DNA of 64,000 nucleotides from RPQJ01 sp963754535 (GCA_963754535.1 CAVWGG010000008.1:1-64000); one strand, 5' to 3'; shown: positions 1 through 10,339, counted from the stretch's first letter. Numbers and translations: made by a program. Notes: generated by a model from the sequence alone, not told the origin.

Positions 1-566
1 GCTGCGACGAGAAAAACCGACACGCCGGCACGATCGCCGCTTGCGCCGCTGGCACGCGCATTGACGAGCACGTGGGTCGCGAACGGAGCACCGCGCACCG
101 CGTCCTTCAGTCCACTGATGCGCCACGTGCCGCCTTCCTCGACGGCAGACGTCGCCACGTTTGCGAGATCGAAGCGGCTCGACGGCTCAAGGTGCGCGAA
201 GGCCAGCCGGACGTCGCCGGCAATGATGCCGCCAATCAGTTCGCTGGCGCGGGGAGTACCGCAGCGGCGCAGCAGGCCGCCGCCGATCACCACCGTGTCG
301 AGGTAGGGTTCGATGACCAGTGCCTTGCCGATCTCTTCCATGACGATCATGGTTTCGATCGCGCCGCCGCCCAGGCCACCCATGGCTTCGTCAAACGGCG
401 CCCCCAGGATGCCCACGTCGTCGGCGAGGCCGCGCCAGAAGCCGGGCTGCCAGCCTGACTGCGAGCGGATTGCGGCCTGGCGCCGCGGGAACGAGTAGTG
501 ATCGCCGCAATAGCGCGCCACGCTGTCGCGCAGCATTTCCTGTTCGGCGGTGAAATTGAAATCCAT
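1..566 (-). CDS. Acyl-CoA dehydrogenase, PimD-like small subunit (partial)
   Basis: This is the first 188 residues of an acyl-CoA dehydrogenase that runs off the left edge of the window. It starts MDFNFTAEQEML, a typical N-terminus for the helical domain of the family, and continues through the glycine-rich stretch GGLGGGAIET near residue 65. Only the N-terminal helical domain and the start of the middle beta domain are present, so the FAD site and catalytic base cannot be checked. The next gene upstream (ending at 603) resembles the large subunit of pimeloyl-CoA dehydrogenase. Adjacent large and small subunits of this type form heteromeric enzymes that desaturate acyl-CoAs. The pairing is inferred from order and similarity and the substrate is unknown. 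No good Shine-Dalgarno sequence precedes the ATG. Confidence 0.85.
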   Translation of the reverse strand, partial: MDFNFTAEQEMLRDSVARYCGDHYSFPRRQAAIRSQSGWQPGFWRGLADDVGILGAPFDEAMGGLGGGAIETMIVMEEIGKALVIEPYLDTVVIGGGLLRRCGTPRASELIGGIIAGDVRLAFAHLEPSSRFDLANVATSAVEEGGTWRISGLKDAVRGAPFATHVLVNARASGASGDRAGVSVFLVA

Positions 567-602
567 GTGCAGGAGCCGTGGTTGCGTGTCGTTGTGGAGC
601 GA

Positions 603-1799
603 TCAGAGGCCGAGGACGGCCTTCGCCAGGATGTTGCGCTGGATCTCGTTCGAGCCGCCGAAAATCGACAGCTTGCGCATATTGAAGTACGTGTCGGCGA
701 TGCCGATGGCACCCGGTACGGCGACCGCGTCGGATCCCGACGCATGAGCCGTGGCGCGACTGACGCGCAGCGAAGCGTGCGACCCCAGCGCCTCGAGCGT
801 CAGTTCGTTGATCCGCTGGTGAATTTCCGTCCCACGGATCTTGAGCATCGAGACCTCGACGCCGGGCGCCTTGCCCGCACTCTCGGCGGCGAGGAACCGC
901 AGCTCCGTGTACTCCAGCGCGGTGAGCTCGACCTCGATCTCCGTGAGCTTGCGCCGGAAGATCGGGTCATCCGCAAGACGGCAGTCCGGCTGCCCGATCG
1001 CCGCAGCGAGCTTGCGCAGCTTGCCCAGCGCGACCTTCGAGTGAGCGACCAGCGCGATGCCGCTGCGCTCGTGCGCGAGCAGCATCTTGGCGCAGGTCCA
1101 GCCCTTGTTCTCCTCGTACACGCGGTTTTCGACCGGCACCTTCACGTTCTCGAGCCAGACCTCGTTGACCTCGTGGGCGCCGTCGAGCGTGATGATCGGT
1201 CGCACGGTCACGCCAGGGCTCTTCATGTCGATGAGCAGGAAGCTGATGCCGGCCTGTTTGCGCGCCGACGGATCCGTGCGCACCAGGAAGAAACCCCAAT
1301 CGGCATGCTGGGCCAGCGTGGTCCAGGTCTTCTGGCCGTTGACGACGTAGTGATCGCCTTCGCGCGCGGCGCGCGCCTGCAGCGAAGCGAGGTCGGAACC
1401 CGCGCCGGGCTCGGAATAGCCCTGGCACCACCAGTCGTCGCCCGCCACGATGCGCGGCAGGAACCGCGCTTTCTGCTCGGGCGTGCCGAACGTATAGATG
1501 ACGGGACCGACGAGGTTCGTTGAAAACGCGATGATCGGGGCCGTGTCGGCACGCTGCAACTCTTCGGCCCAGATGTGCCGCTGGGTGGCGCTCCAGCCCG
1601 TGCCGCCGTATTCGACCGGCCAGGCCGGCACCGACCAGCCCTTCTTCGCGACGATCCGGTGCCAGCTGAGGTAGTCCTGCTTGCCCAGCTCGAGTCCCTG
1701 GTCCTGCTTCGCGCGCACGTCCGCGGGATAGTGCTCGGCGATGAACGTCCGGACTTCTGCGCGGAACGCACGTTCCTCGGGGGTGAACTCGAGTTGCAT
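603..1799 (-). CDS. Acyl-CoA dehydrogenase, PimC-like large subunit
   Basis: This 398-residue flavoprotein should oxidise an acyl-CoA to the trans-2-enoyl-CoA, the first step of a beta-oxidation round. It begins MQLEFTPEERAFRAEV and contains the family signatures YSEPGAGSDLAS (about residue 127) and GQKTWTTLAQHADW, followed by a C-terminal helical domain with IFGGSNEIQRNILAK. Length and motif order match the large subunit of pimeloyl-CoA dehydrogenase. The stop lies 36 bp from the start of the small-subunit-like gene, which fits one transcript. About 113 bp separate it from the SDR gene upstream. Whether the natural substrate is a dicarboxylic, branched or steroid-derived acyl-CoA cannot be told from the sequence. 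Confidence 0.92.
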   Translation of the reverse strand: MQLEFTPEERAFRAEVRTFIAEHYPADVRAKQDQGLELGKQDYLSWHRIVAKKGWSVPAWPVEYGGTGWSATQRHIWAEELQRADTAPIIAFSTNLVGPVIYTFGTPEQKARFLPRIVAGDDWWCQGYSEPGAGSDLASLQARAAREGDHYVVNGQKTWTTLAQHADWGFFLVRTDPSARKQAGISFLLIDMKSPGVTVRPIITLDGAHEVNEVWLENVKVPVENRVYEENKGWTCAKMLLAHERSGIALVAHSKVALGKLRKLAAAIGQPDCRLADDPIFRRKLTEIEVELTALEYTELRFLAAESAGKAPGVEVSMLKIRGTEIHQRINELTLEALGSHASLRVSRATAHASGSDAVAVPGAIGIADTYFNMRKLSIFGGSNEIQRNILAKAVLGL

Positions 1800-1912
1800 C
1801 GGGATCTCGGCCTTTACGGGGAATCAGCCGGTGGGAGGTTATTGGTTCCGCATCGATGGGTCAATTGCACAATTAGACTCGGATACGACCCGAGGTTGGC
1901 GAATCGCCCGAA

Positions 1913-2875
1913 TCAGGCGCCGGCCGATGCTGACCGCACCTTGGCGACGTCAGCAAGCAGCTTCGCGTAAATCGCCTCCGGCGCGACTTCCGGCTTGCGC
2001 GAGAACTCGTAGGCGTGCGCTGCACGCGGTGCACGATCGAACCACAGCGCACCGGGCACCGGCGACGGACGGTTCGCAGCCAGCCACAGCGCCGTGTCGC
2101 CACCCTGCGCCGGCGTGCGCAGCACGAGTCCCAGGTGACGCTGCAGGTCGGGCAACGCGGTGCTCACGCCCTGGGTGGCGACCCAGCCAGGATGCATCGT
2201 GTAGGAGACGATGTGTCGCGCGGGCTGCGTCCACCGCTCGGCGAGCGCGAGTTGCGCGCGCTTGTGCGCGGCATAGGCCATGACACCGCTGTAGCGCTCG
2301 GGCTTCTGTTCCAGCCGACGCAGGCTCAGCGCCGTGTTGTAGAGACCACCCGACGCCATGTTGATCACCACCCCGCCATCCAGCGCGCCGGCATCCACCA
2401 GCGTCTCCGTCAATGCGAAGTGACCCAGCAGGTTCAGCGCGTAGGTGGCTTCGAACCCTTCGGGGTTCAGCCGGTGCGCGTGATCGAGCATCCCGATGTT
2501 GTTGACCAGGACGTCGAGCTTGCCGCCGCGCCGAAGCACCTCGTCCGCAAGCGCGAGGTTGGCCGCAACCAATCCGAGGTCGAACTGCAGCGGCACGATG
2601 CCCGCGCCGCCCTCGCTCCTGAGCGCCGCCAGCGCCGATTCATTCCTGCCGACGGCGAGGACCGTCGCCCCGCGCTGCACGGCACCGAGCGCGATCCCCT
2701 TGCCGATGCCGCCCGTGGCGCCGGTGACCAGCCACGTCTGGCCCTTGAACGACGCATGCAACGGTCGCAGGGGCAGGCCCCGCGCCACGTAACCGACGGC
2801 AGTGAACGACGGCGCGAAGCGGCCGTAAAACACCACCACTTTCATCCACATCGGCATCTCGGCTGGCTTGGTCAT
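1913..2875 (-). CDS. SDR-family oxidoreductase (DHRS12-like)
   Basis: This is a 320-residue short-chain dehydrogenase/reductase. The Rossmann motif TGATGGIGKG starts near residue 52, the structural motif VNNIG is near residue 125, and a YxxxK catalytic pair is present as YAAHK. It has an N-terminal extension of about 40 residues with hydrophobic stretches before the Rossmann fold, as in the DHRS12/retinol-dehydrogenase-like branch, which may give membrane association. It lies on the same strand as the surrounding thiolase and acyl-CoA dehydrogenase genes and about 16 bp from the upstream thiolase, so it is probably in the same operon. It likely interconverts a hydroxyl and a keto group on a lipid intermediate. 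Cofactor preference and substrate are not determined. Confidence 0.85.
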   Translation of the reverse strand: MTKPAEMPMWMKVVVFYGRFAPSFTAVGYVARGLPLRPLHASFKGQTWLVTGATGGIGKGIALGAVQRGATVLAVGRNESALAALRSEGGAGIVPLQFDLGLVAANLALADEVLRRGGKLDVLVNNIGMLDHAHRLNPEGFEATYALNLLGHFALTETLVDAGALDGGVVINMASGGLYNTALSLRRLEQKPERYSGVMAYAAHKRAQLALAERWTQPARHIVSYTMHPGWVATQGVSTALPDLQRHLGLVLRTPAQGGDTALWLAANRPSPVPGALWFDRAPRAAHAYEFSRKPEVAPEAIYAKLLADVAKVRSASAGA

Positions 2876-2891
2876 GACGTGTTCCCTGGCT

Positions 2892-4102
2892 TCAGCTGAA
2901 GATCTCGAACAGGCCGGCCGCGCCCATGCCGCCGCCGATGCACATCGTGACGACGCCGTATTTCGCGCCGCGCCTGCGCCCTTCGTGCAGCAGGTGCCCA
3001 GTACAACGCGCGCCCGTCATGCCGAAGGGATGACCGATCGAGATCGAGCCACCCGACACGTTGAGCCGCTCGTTCGGAATGCCGAGCCTGTCGCGGCAGT
3101 ACAGCAACTGGCTGGCGAAGGCCTCGTTCAATTCCCAGAGACCGATGTCGTCGATCGTGAGTCCGTGGCGTGCCAGCAGCTTGGGCACGGCGAACACGGG
3201 ACCGATCCCCATCTCTTCGGGTCGACAGCCCGCAACGGCCAGCCCGCGGTAAGCCCCGAGGGGCTCGAGCCCGCGCTGCTCGGCGAGCTTTGCATCCATC
3301 AGCACGAGCGCGGCAGCGCCATCCGACAGCTGCGATGCATTGCCTGCCGTGATGAATCGCCCTTCGGCGACGTAGCGGCCGCCCTTGAACACGGGCTTCA
3401 GCTTCTGCAGGTCCTCGAGCGTGGTCTGCGGACGGTTGCCCTCGTCGAGCCGGAGCGTGACCTCCTGCTGCGGTGACAGCGCCCGTCGCCTTGTCCTGGA
3501 CGCGCATGCGTGTCGTGAGCGGCGCCATCTCGGCGTCGTACCGCCCCTCGGCCTGCGCCTGCGCCGTGCGCTGCTGCGACTGCAGGGCGTACGCGTCCTG
3601 CGACTCGCGACTCACGCCGTAGCGCTCCGCGACGATCTCCGCCGTTTCGATCATCGACGTGGCCATCTCCGGGTAATGCTCGCGCTGCCACGGATCGCCG
3701 ATAGCGGTCGTAGTTGATGCGCTCGTTCATGACCAGCGAGACGGACTCGATGCCGCCACCGATGGTGACTGGCGCGCCGTCGACGATGATGTGTCGCGCG
3801 GCGGCGGCGACCGCCATCAGGCCCGACGAACAGGCACGATCGATGGTCATGCCGGGCACCGTATCCGGCAGGCCCGCCCGCAACGCCGCGAAACGCGCGA
3901 TGTTCTGGCCCGTCGTGCCCTGCTGCACGGCGCAGCCGAAGACGACGTCCTCGACTTCGCCCGGGTCCACGCCTGCGCGCCGCACGGCTTCGGCGACGAC
4001 GTGCCCGCCCAGGGTCGTGGCATCGGTGTCGTTGAAGGCACCGCGGTAGGCCCGGCCGATCGGGGTGCGCGCGGTGGCGACGATGACTGCTTCCCTGGAC
4101 AT
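2892..4102 (-). CDS. Thiolase (acetyl-CoA acyltransferase), two apparent frameshifts
   Basis: The product would be a 402-residue thiolase that cleaves 3-ketoacyl-CoA. It is spread over three reading frames. The first, MSREAVIVATARTPIG to about base 3700, holds the nucleophile in DRACSSG (Cys91). The second runs from about 3700 to 3480. The third, to 2892, holds NVSGGSISIGHP, NEAFA and the C-terminal CIGGGMGAAG motif. Near 3697-3701 one extra base interrupts what would read RYRDPWQREHYPEM. Near 3478-3485 another extra base interrupts a stretch that resumes as QQEVTLRLDEG. Removing two bases gives exactly 403 codons, a normal thiolase length. All active-site regions are intact, so sequencing or assembly error is more likely than decay. 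It belongs to the acyl-CoA operon. Confidence 0.8.
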
Positions 4103-4262
4103 GTGGACCCTCGGTCTTATATTGAAAGTCGCAATTGAACCTGTCGGCGGCGGAATGTCAACGCCGGCGGCATGCCCCCCGGGCGGGTGACTTGCCGCGG
4201 CGCGCCCCGTGTGCAAGCATCGCTTTCACTATCGAACTGATGCCGAGACCGGGGGACCGCAC

Positions 4263-4661
4263 GTGGACACGAGCAACCAGCAGCAGGTTTTCGAATTCGG
4301 CGACCGCTTCATCGCGGCATTGAACGCGGGCGACGCCGCGAAAGTGCGGACGTTCTACCAGCCAGATGCGACCTGCTGGCACAACTTCGACGACCACGAC
4401 CAGACGCTCGACGACAACATGAAACTGCTCGAGTGGATGGTGCGCAAGGTGCCGGATCGTCACTACCGCGTCGTGCGGCGCGAGCTGATCCCCGGTGGCT
4501 GGCTGCAGCAGCACATCCTCGAGGCCAGGCTGGCGAACGGCCGTGAAATGAAGATGTTCGCGTGCTGCGTCATCACGCTCAAAGACGGGCTGATCCAGCG
4601 CATCGAGGAATACCTCGATCCAGCGCAGGCCGCTGTCCTGAGGGAAGCGAAGGCTTCCTGA
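4263..4661 (+). CDS. SnoaL/NTF2-like domain protein
   Basis: This small protein of about 132 residues has the cone-shaped NTF2-like fold signature. Helices around FEFGDRFIAALNAGDAAKVRTF are followed by strands carrying DATCWHNFDDHDQTLDDN and a C-terminal strand with GLIQRIEEYLDP. Members of the SnoaL and steroid-isomerase-like families use this pocket for isomerisation, hydration or cyclisation, but catalytic residues vary too much to assign a reaction. I chose the GTG at 4263 because a GGGGGA sequence lies about 7 bp upstream. An in-frame ATG at 4209 has no such site. It is the only plus-strand gene among the minus-strand catabolic genes, and its start region faces the frameshifted thiolase, so the two probably share a divergent promoter region at 4103-4262. 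Confidence 0.75.
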   Translation: MDTSNQQQVFEFGDRFIAALNAGDAAKVRTFYQPDATCWHNFDDHDQTLDDNMKLLEWMVRKVPDRHYRVVRRELIPGGWLQQHILEARLANGREMKMFACCVITLKDGLIQRIEEYLDPAQAAVLREAKAS

Positions 4662-4670
4662 CGCTGGCCC

Positions 4671-5828
4671 TCAGCCGAGGCGCTCGATCACCATCGCAGC
4701 GCCTACGCCGGCGGCGCCCGAACAGACCACGAGCCCGAGGCGGCCGTTCGACGCATCGAGCACGTCGAGCAGCGTCGAAACCAGGATGGCACCGGACGCG
4801 CCCATCGGGTGGCCGCGAGCGATGTGACCACCAGCCACGTTCACCTTGTCCGGGTCCACCGGACAGTCGCGGTGGAATTTCGCGATCGTCACGGCAAAAG
4901 CTTCCATGAACTCGATGCGGTCCATGTCCGCAAGCGTCAGCCCGGTGCGCTCCAGCACCCTGGTCATCGCGCTGAAACCGGCCAGCAGGGAAGCGTACGG
5001 GTCGCCGCCCGATTCGGCGTAACCCAGGATCCGGGCGCGAGGCCTGTCCCCGGCCGTCGGCACACCTCCGATCAGCGCAAGCCCGGCCCCGTCACAGATC
5101 GGCGGGGCGTGACCGATCGTGTGGCGATGATCGATCGGTCCCTCGAGCGCATCCGCGTATTGAGCGGCCAATGCCGCAAAGCTGGGCTGCATGGCAGCCA
5201 GCGATGCCGCGGTGGTCTGCGGCCGGGCGCATTCGTCTGAGCCTAAGCCACCGAGCGGAATGCGCGAAGCCGTCAATGCCGGGTTCGCTTCCGCCGCGCC
5301 CGCTCGCTGTTGCGATACGAGCGCGACTGCGTCGAGCTGATCACGGGAGATCCCCTCGGCTTCGGCGAGCCGATCGGCCGCGAGCACGACGGGAATGAAG
5401 CGCGTGCGCCGCGGAAAGCTCGTGTCGGTGTAGTAGCTCGCGTTGTCGCCGAGGAACGGCACGCGCGACATCATCTCGACGCCGCCGGCGAGCGCCCGGT
5501 CCAGGTTTCCTGCCGCGACTTGTGTCGCTGCGTGGCCGATGGCCGTGAGACCCGACACACAGTAGTTGTTCAGCGTGAACGCGTAGGCCGCGTCGGCCAC
5601 GCCGGCATGCAGCTTGGACACCAGCGCGATGTTGGCACCCTGGTCACCCACCTGGTCGACGCAACCGAGGACCAGCGCCTGGACGTTCCGCGCGTCATGA
5701 CCGCGTTCCTGCAGGCCGTCGACCAGGCCAGCCACGAGTTCCTGCGGCTTCATCTTTGCCAGGCCGCCCTCGGCCCGTGCCTTGCCGCGCGGCGTACGCA
5801 CGGCGTCGTAAATGTATGCGTGTGTCAT
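4671..5828 (-). CDS. Thiolase (acetyl-CoA C-acyltransferase)
   Basis: This intact 385-residue thiolase is expected to perform the CoA-dependent cleavage at the end of a beta-oxidation round. The nucleophilic cysteine is in NNYCVSGLTA (Cys90), the HPMGASGA motif carries the catalytic histidine, and VVCSGAAGVG near the C-terminus carries the second cysteine. The start at MTHAYIYDAVRTPRGK matches the usual N-terminus. A start six codons further upstream is possible but would run closer to the neighbour. The gene is 10 bp downstream of the thiolase-like gene at 5839-7069. The usual GGG near the second cysteine reads GAAG here, as in FadI-like members. The substrate is unknown. Confidence 0.9.
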   Translation of the reverse strand: MTHAYIYDAVRTPRGKARAEGGLAKMKPQELVAGLVDGLQERGHDARNVQALVLGCVDQVGDQGANIALVSKLHAGVADAAYAFTLNNYCVSGLTAIGHAATQVAAGNLDRALAGGVEMMSRVPFLGDNASYYTDTSFPRRTRFIPVVLAADRLAEAEGISRDQLDAVALVSQQRAGAAEANPALTASRIPLGGLGSDECARPQTTAASLAAMQPSFAALAAQYADALEGPIDHRHTIGHAPPICDGAGLALIGGVPTAGDRPRARILGYAESGGDPYASLLAGFSAMTRVLERTGLTLADMDRIEFMEAFAVTIAKFHRDCPVDPDKVNVAGGHIARGHPMGASGAILVSTLLDVLDASNGRLGLVVCSGAAGVGAAMVIERLG

Positions 5829-5838
5829 CGGTGCTCCC

Positions 5839-7069
5839 TCAATCACGCAGGCCGACGACGAAACTCACCACGGTTCCGAGCGACCCGCCGATGTTGAGCG
5901 TGCCGTACGTGCGCGCGCCTGCAACCTGGTAATCCCCCGCCGTGCCAGTGACCTGGCGGCCCGCGTCGAGCAGCAGCCGTGCGCCCGTTGCACCGACCGG
6001 GTGACCGATCCCGATCAGTCCGCCCGATGCGTTCACCGGACACTTGCCGTCGATCTCGACCAGGCCGCTGTCGATCGCCTGCCAGCTCTGCCCTGGCGGG
6101 GTGAGGCCGAAATGGTCGATCGCCATGTACTCGGTGGACGTAAAGCAGTCGTGGGTCTCGATGCCGTCGAGACTTTCGACACCGTCGATGCCAGCGCGAC
6201 GCCATGCATCGGTGATCGCCTTGCGCACGTGCGGGAACATGTATTCCTCGCCCCTGCTGCGTTCGAGCTTGTCGAGGAAGCGAATCCCGGCATTGGTGTG
6301 GCCCCAGCCGAGGATCTGCGGAAATTCATTCACTTTTGCGCCGCGGCGCGCCGCGTAGCGCTGCATGAAGCGGTCTGAAGCCAGCACCACGGCGACCGCG
6401 CCGTCGGTGATCTGGCCGCAATCCTGCCGGCGCGTGCCCGGCTCGATGATGGGATTGAACGCGTCGTCGTCGGTGAACGTCTCGGCGCGGAACTTCCAGC
6501 CGCGGGTCTGCGCGCGCGGATTGCGCTTCGCATTGCCCATGTTGATCTCGGCGATGCGGTTCAGGTAGCGACGATCGAGGCCGTAGCGCTGCGTCGTACT
6601 CCATCGCGATCCTGCCGAACACGGCCGGCCAGACGAACTTGCAGTCGAGCCCTTCGTGCCCCTGCCACGACGCGGCGTTCTGCACCTGCGACGCCTGGTC
6701 GCCGGGCAGGTTCTTTTCCTCCTCGACGCCGAGCACCATGATGCAGTCGTAGCGGCCTGCCTCGATTTCCGCCGAAGCCGAAAGGATGCCAAGCGAGCTG
6801 GAGGCGCACGCCGCTTCGTGGCGCATCGCGGGCTTGCCGAAGAACTCGGGCTTCACCTGCGCGACCATGGCCGCGAGGTGGCCCTGGCCGCGATACAGCT
6901 CGCCGAAGGCGTTGCCGACATGGATCGCTTCGATGTCGTCGGGCTCGAGCAGGCACGATGCCAGGGCGCCGTCGATCGCCTCGCGCATCATGTCGGTGTA
7001 ATCGAGTCCTTCGCGCGACCAGACGCGCGCGAAATCGGTCTGATAACCGCCGATCAGGTGGATCGCCAT
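5839..7069 (-). CDS. SCPx-type thiolase-like protein, one apparent frameshift
   Basis: This is a 409-residue member of the thiolase-like lipid-transfer or SCPx thiolase family. The N-terminal frame (MAIHLIGGYQTDFARVW) contains the reactive cysteine in HEAACASSSLG (Cys88). The C-terminal frame holds GQITDGAVAVVLAS, the histidine of IETHDCFTSTEYM and NASGGLIGIGHPVGATG. One extra base at about 6591-6595 breaks the frame. Without it the sequence reads MEYDQRYGLDRRYLN and the gene has exactly 410 codons. SCPx-like thiolases usually act on branched or steroid side-chain 3-ketoacyl-CoAs, which hints at the substrate class for this cluster. That is inference from the family only. The ATG has no strong alternative start. 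Confidence 0.82.
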
Positions 7070-7120
7070 GACGTGCCCCTCGCTGCTATCGGCTCAGGAT
7101 AGCGCATCAGTCCAATAATG

Positions 7121-8736
7121 CTAGTCACTGTCGAGGCCGGTGACCTGGCCGCCGCGCACGGTCACGCCGTGGGCCTCGCGATCCCAGGTGTCGGTCGTCA
7201 GGCCCTCGGCCCGCAGCCGGTGCTTTTCGATCTTCGCCGTGGGCGTCTTCGGCATTTCCGGGACGACCCGGATGTAGCGCGGCAGCATGAAATGCGCCAT
7301 GCGCGGCACGAGAAAGCGCAGCAGGGCGCGTGGTTCGACCACCTGGCCGGCGTTGGCGGTCACGACCAGCAGGACTTCGTCTTCGGATTCCGTGCTGGGC
7401 ACCGGAATTGCGGCGGCCTCGAGCACCGACGGATGGCACAAGGCTTCGGCCTCGACCTCGAACGACGAGATGTTCTCGCCGCGACGGCGAATGGCGTCCT
7501 TCATCCGGTCGACGAAGAAGAAATTGCCCTCGGCGTCGCGCTTGAAGGCGTCGCCGGTGTGGAACCAGCCATTGCGCCACACCGCCGCCGTCGCCTGCGG
7601 ATTGCGGTAGTAACCCTGCGTGATCTCCCACGGTCGCGACGCACGCAGGATCAGTTCGCCGACTTCGCCATGCGGAACTTCGATGTCGTTCCCATCCACG
7701 ACGCGCGCTTCCACCCCCGGGCGCGGCCGGCCGCACGTACCGAGCACCTCCGGGTTGGCACCGGACCGGATCGGCACTGCGGTCTCGGTCATGTTGAACG
7801 CCGTGTGCATCTGCAGTCCGTAGCGTTCGGCGACGGCCCGCGAGTCCTGGTTCCAGGGCACCGTCACCACGTTGCGCAACGGATGATCGCGATCGCGGTC
7901 GCTGGGCGGCTGTCGCAGCAGGAACTGCGTCATCGCGCCGACCAGGCAACCCCCGGTGATCTCGAATCGACGGACGGTGTCCCAGAACGTCGCGGGCTTG
8001 AACCCATCGTAAAGGATGCAGGTGCCGCCCTTGGTCAGCCGGTCCATGACCGCTCCGGCGCCACTGATGTGGAACAACGGCAGGTTGGCCAGCAATCGAT
8101 CGTCGGCATCGAAATAGTCCATCCCCATCGCACCGCCACACCAGGTCTGGATGTAGGTGCTGATGACGGCTTTCGACGGACCGGTCGTCCCCGACGTCAG
8201 GATGATGAAATTGGGATCCCACGGCTCGACCGGTCGCGACGGCTCCGCGCGATCCGATGTCTGCAGGACTCGATGCCGTGCAAGGTCAGTTCGCCAATGG
8301 ACTGCAGGCGCGATCGCCCGACGACGACGACGTCCCGCAGTTGCGCCGTCTCGATCTCCCGCAACCGGGGCAGCAGGCTGGCATGCGCCATCATCACCCT
8401 GGCGTCCGACAACTCGATGGCATGCTGCAGCAATCGCCCGCGATAACCGGTGTTGATCGGCACGTGCACGGCGCCGAGGTAGTTCGCGGCGAGCCAGGCC
8501 AGGACGGCTTCGGCCGAGTTCGGCATCCAGCACAGCACGTGCGCGCCTTGCTGCACGCCGAGGGACCGCAAGCCAGAAGCCGCATGCTGGACGCGCTCCA
8601 GCGTGTCGGCGAATGTCCAGGCGCTGCCGTCCTCGAACTCCAGGAAGTGCTTGTCGGGCCGTTCGACCGCCCAGCGGCGCAGGAGGTTGCCGACGACGCA
8701 TTCGTCGCGGTCCGGAATCCTTGAATCGGCGTCCAT
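7121..8736 (-). CDS. AMP-dependent acyl-CoA synthetase, one apparent frameshift
   Basis: The product would be a 538-residue ATP-dependent ligase that activates a carboxylic acid to its CoA thioester. Motifs in order are ILTSGTTGPSKAV (ATP-binding loop), FNMTETAVPI, NGWFHTGDAFKRD, RMKDAIRRRGENIS and the C-terminal catalytic lysine region PTAKIEKHRL. The frame changes at about 8269-8272, where one base appears to be missing. Adding one gives 539 codons. I chose the ATG of MDADSRIPDRDE. A TTG start 12 codons upstream is open but would bring the start to 19 bp from the divergent carboxyltransferase gene. Similarity is to the CaiC/medium-chain acyl-CoA ligase group, with unknown substrate. It probably supplies the acyl-CoA for the dehydrogenases and thiolases downstream. 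Confidence 0.82.
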
Positions 8737-8790
8737 CCTGCTAGGATGTCTGACGTACGTTTGATAGCGCAAGCAAGTGAGAGACCCGGG

Positions 8791-10339
8791 ATGACCTGGG
8801 AGCCAGAACTCGAAGAACTGCGGCAGCGACAGGCCCTGGCCCGCGAGATGGGCGGACCCGACAAGATTGCGCGCCAGCGCGCCGCCGGCCGCCTGACGGT
8901 CCGCGAACGCATCGGCACGCTGCTCGACAGCCGGCAGCTTTCACGAGATCGGCTCGATCACGGGCAGCGGTGCCTACGACGAAACCGGCGCCTTGCAGTC
9001 GATGACCCCGACCAACTTTCTCTTCGGCCGCGGTCGCATCGAAGGCCGCCGCGTCGTCGTGGCCGGCGACGATTTCACCGTGCGTGGCGGTGCGTCGGAC
9101 GCATCGATCATCGAGAAGCAGGTTGCGGCCGAGCAGATGGCGCACGAACTGCGCCTGCCGCTGATCCGGCTGATCGAAGGCAGCGGCGGCGGCGGCTCCA
9201 TCAAGTCGCTCGAGGCGATGGGTTACACCTACGTGCCGTTCCTGCCGGGCTTCGAGCACATGGTCCGCAACCTCGCGACCGTGCCGGTGGTAAGCCTCGG
9301 CCTCGGCCCCATCGCGGGCTTCGGCGCCGCCAAGGTCGTGCAGAGTCACTACTCGCTGCTGGTGCGCGGCCAGTCGCAGATGTTCGTCGCCGGGCCGCCC
9401 GTCGTCGCGGCCGCGGGTCAGAAGCTGACGAAGGAGGAACTCGGCAGCAGTCGCATCCATGCATCGAACGGCGCGGTGGACGACGAAGTGGCGAGCGAAC
9501 AGGAAGCGTTCGAGCGCGCGCGTCGTTACCTCAGCTACCTGCCCTCCTCCGTGCACGAACTGCCCCCGCGCCTGGCGACCGGCGACGATCCAGGGCGCCG
9601 CGAGGACTTCCTGGTGTCGGCCGTCCCCCGCGACCGTCGCGAGGTCTATCGCATGCGCCCGATCATCGAGGCCGTCGTCGACACGGGCTCGTTCTTCGAG
9701 ATCGGACGCCTGCATGGCCGGTCCGTGATCACGGGCCTGGCCCGGCTCGACGGCTGGCCGGTCGCCGTGATCGCGAGCGATCCGTTCGTGATCGGCGGAC
9801 TCTGGACCGCCGCGAGTTCGGCGAAGCTCGAGCGCTTCATCAACTTCGCGCAGACGTTCCACCTGCCGGTCGTGCACCTCGTCGACAATCCGGGGTTCAT
9901 GATCGGCAAGCAGGCCGAACACGAAGCCACCATCCGCGCGGGTGCGCGTGCACTGACCGCGGTCTACCAGGCGACCGTTCCCTGGTGCACGGTGATCATC
10001 CGCAAGGTGTTCGGCGTCGCCGGTGCGGGCAACCAGAACCATACGCGGTTCCACTATCGCTACGCGTGGCCTTCGGCCGACTGGGGCTCGCTGCCGATCG
10101 AAGGCGGCATCGAGGCCGCCTACAAAGCCGAACTCGATGCGGCAGAGGACCGCGCGGCGCTCGCAGCCGAGATCACGCAACGGCTCAACCGGATGCGCTC
10201 ACCGTTCCGGTCCGCGGAGAAATTCCAGATCGAGGAAATCATCGACCCGCGCGATACGCGCAAGCTGCTCTGCGAGTTTGCAGACATTGCAGCGCCGCTG
10301 CGCGCGACGCAGCCGCTGGAGTTTGCGTACCGCCCGTAA
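8791..10339 (+). CDS. Acyl-CoA carboxylase carboxyltransferase subunit, one apparent frameshift
   Basis: This is a 515-residue carboxyltransferase (beta) subunit of the propionyl-, methylcrotonyl- or geranyl-CoA carboxylase family. It moves CO2 from carboxybiotin to an acyl-CoA. Visible landmarks are RLTVRERIGTLLD near the N-terminus, RLIEGSGGGGSIKS, the GLGPIAGFGAA oxyanion region, and the C-terminal half with HLVDNPGFMIGKQAE and VRKVFGVAGAGNQN-like sequence. An extra C at about 8931-8932 shifts the frame. Deleting it restores DSGSFHEIGSITGSGAY and exactly 516 codons. The start at MTWEPELEELRQ is conventional. No biotin carboxylase or biotin carrier gene is visible in the window, so its partner must be elsewhere. 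It is divergent from the acyl-CoA ligase, 54 bp away. Confidence 0.82.
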
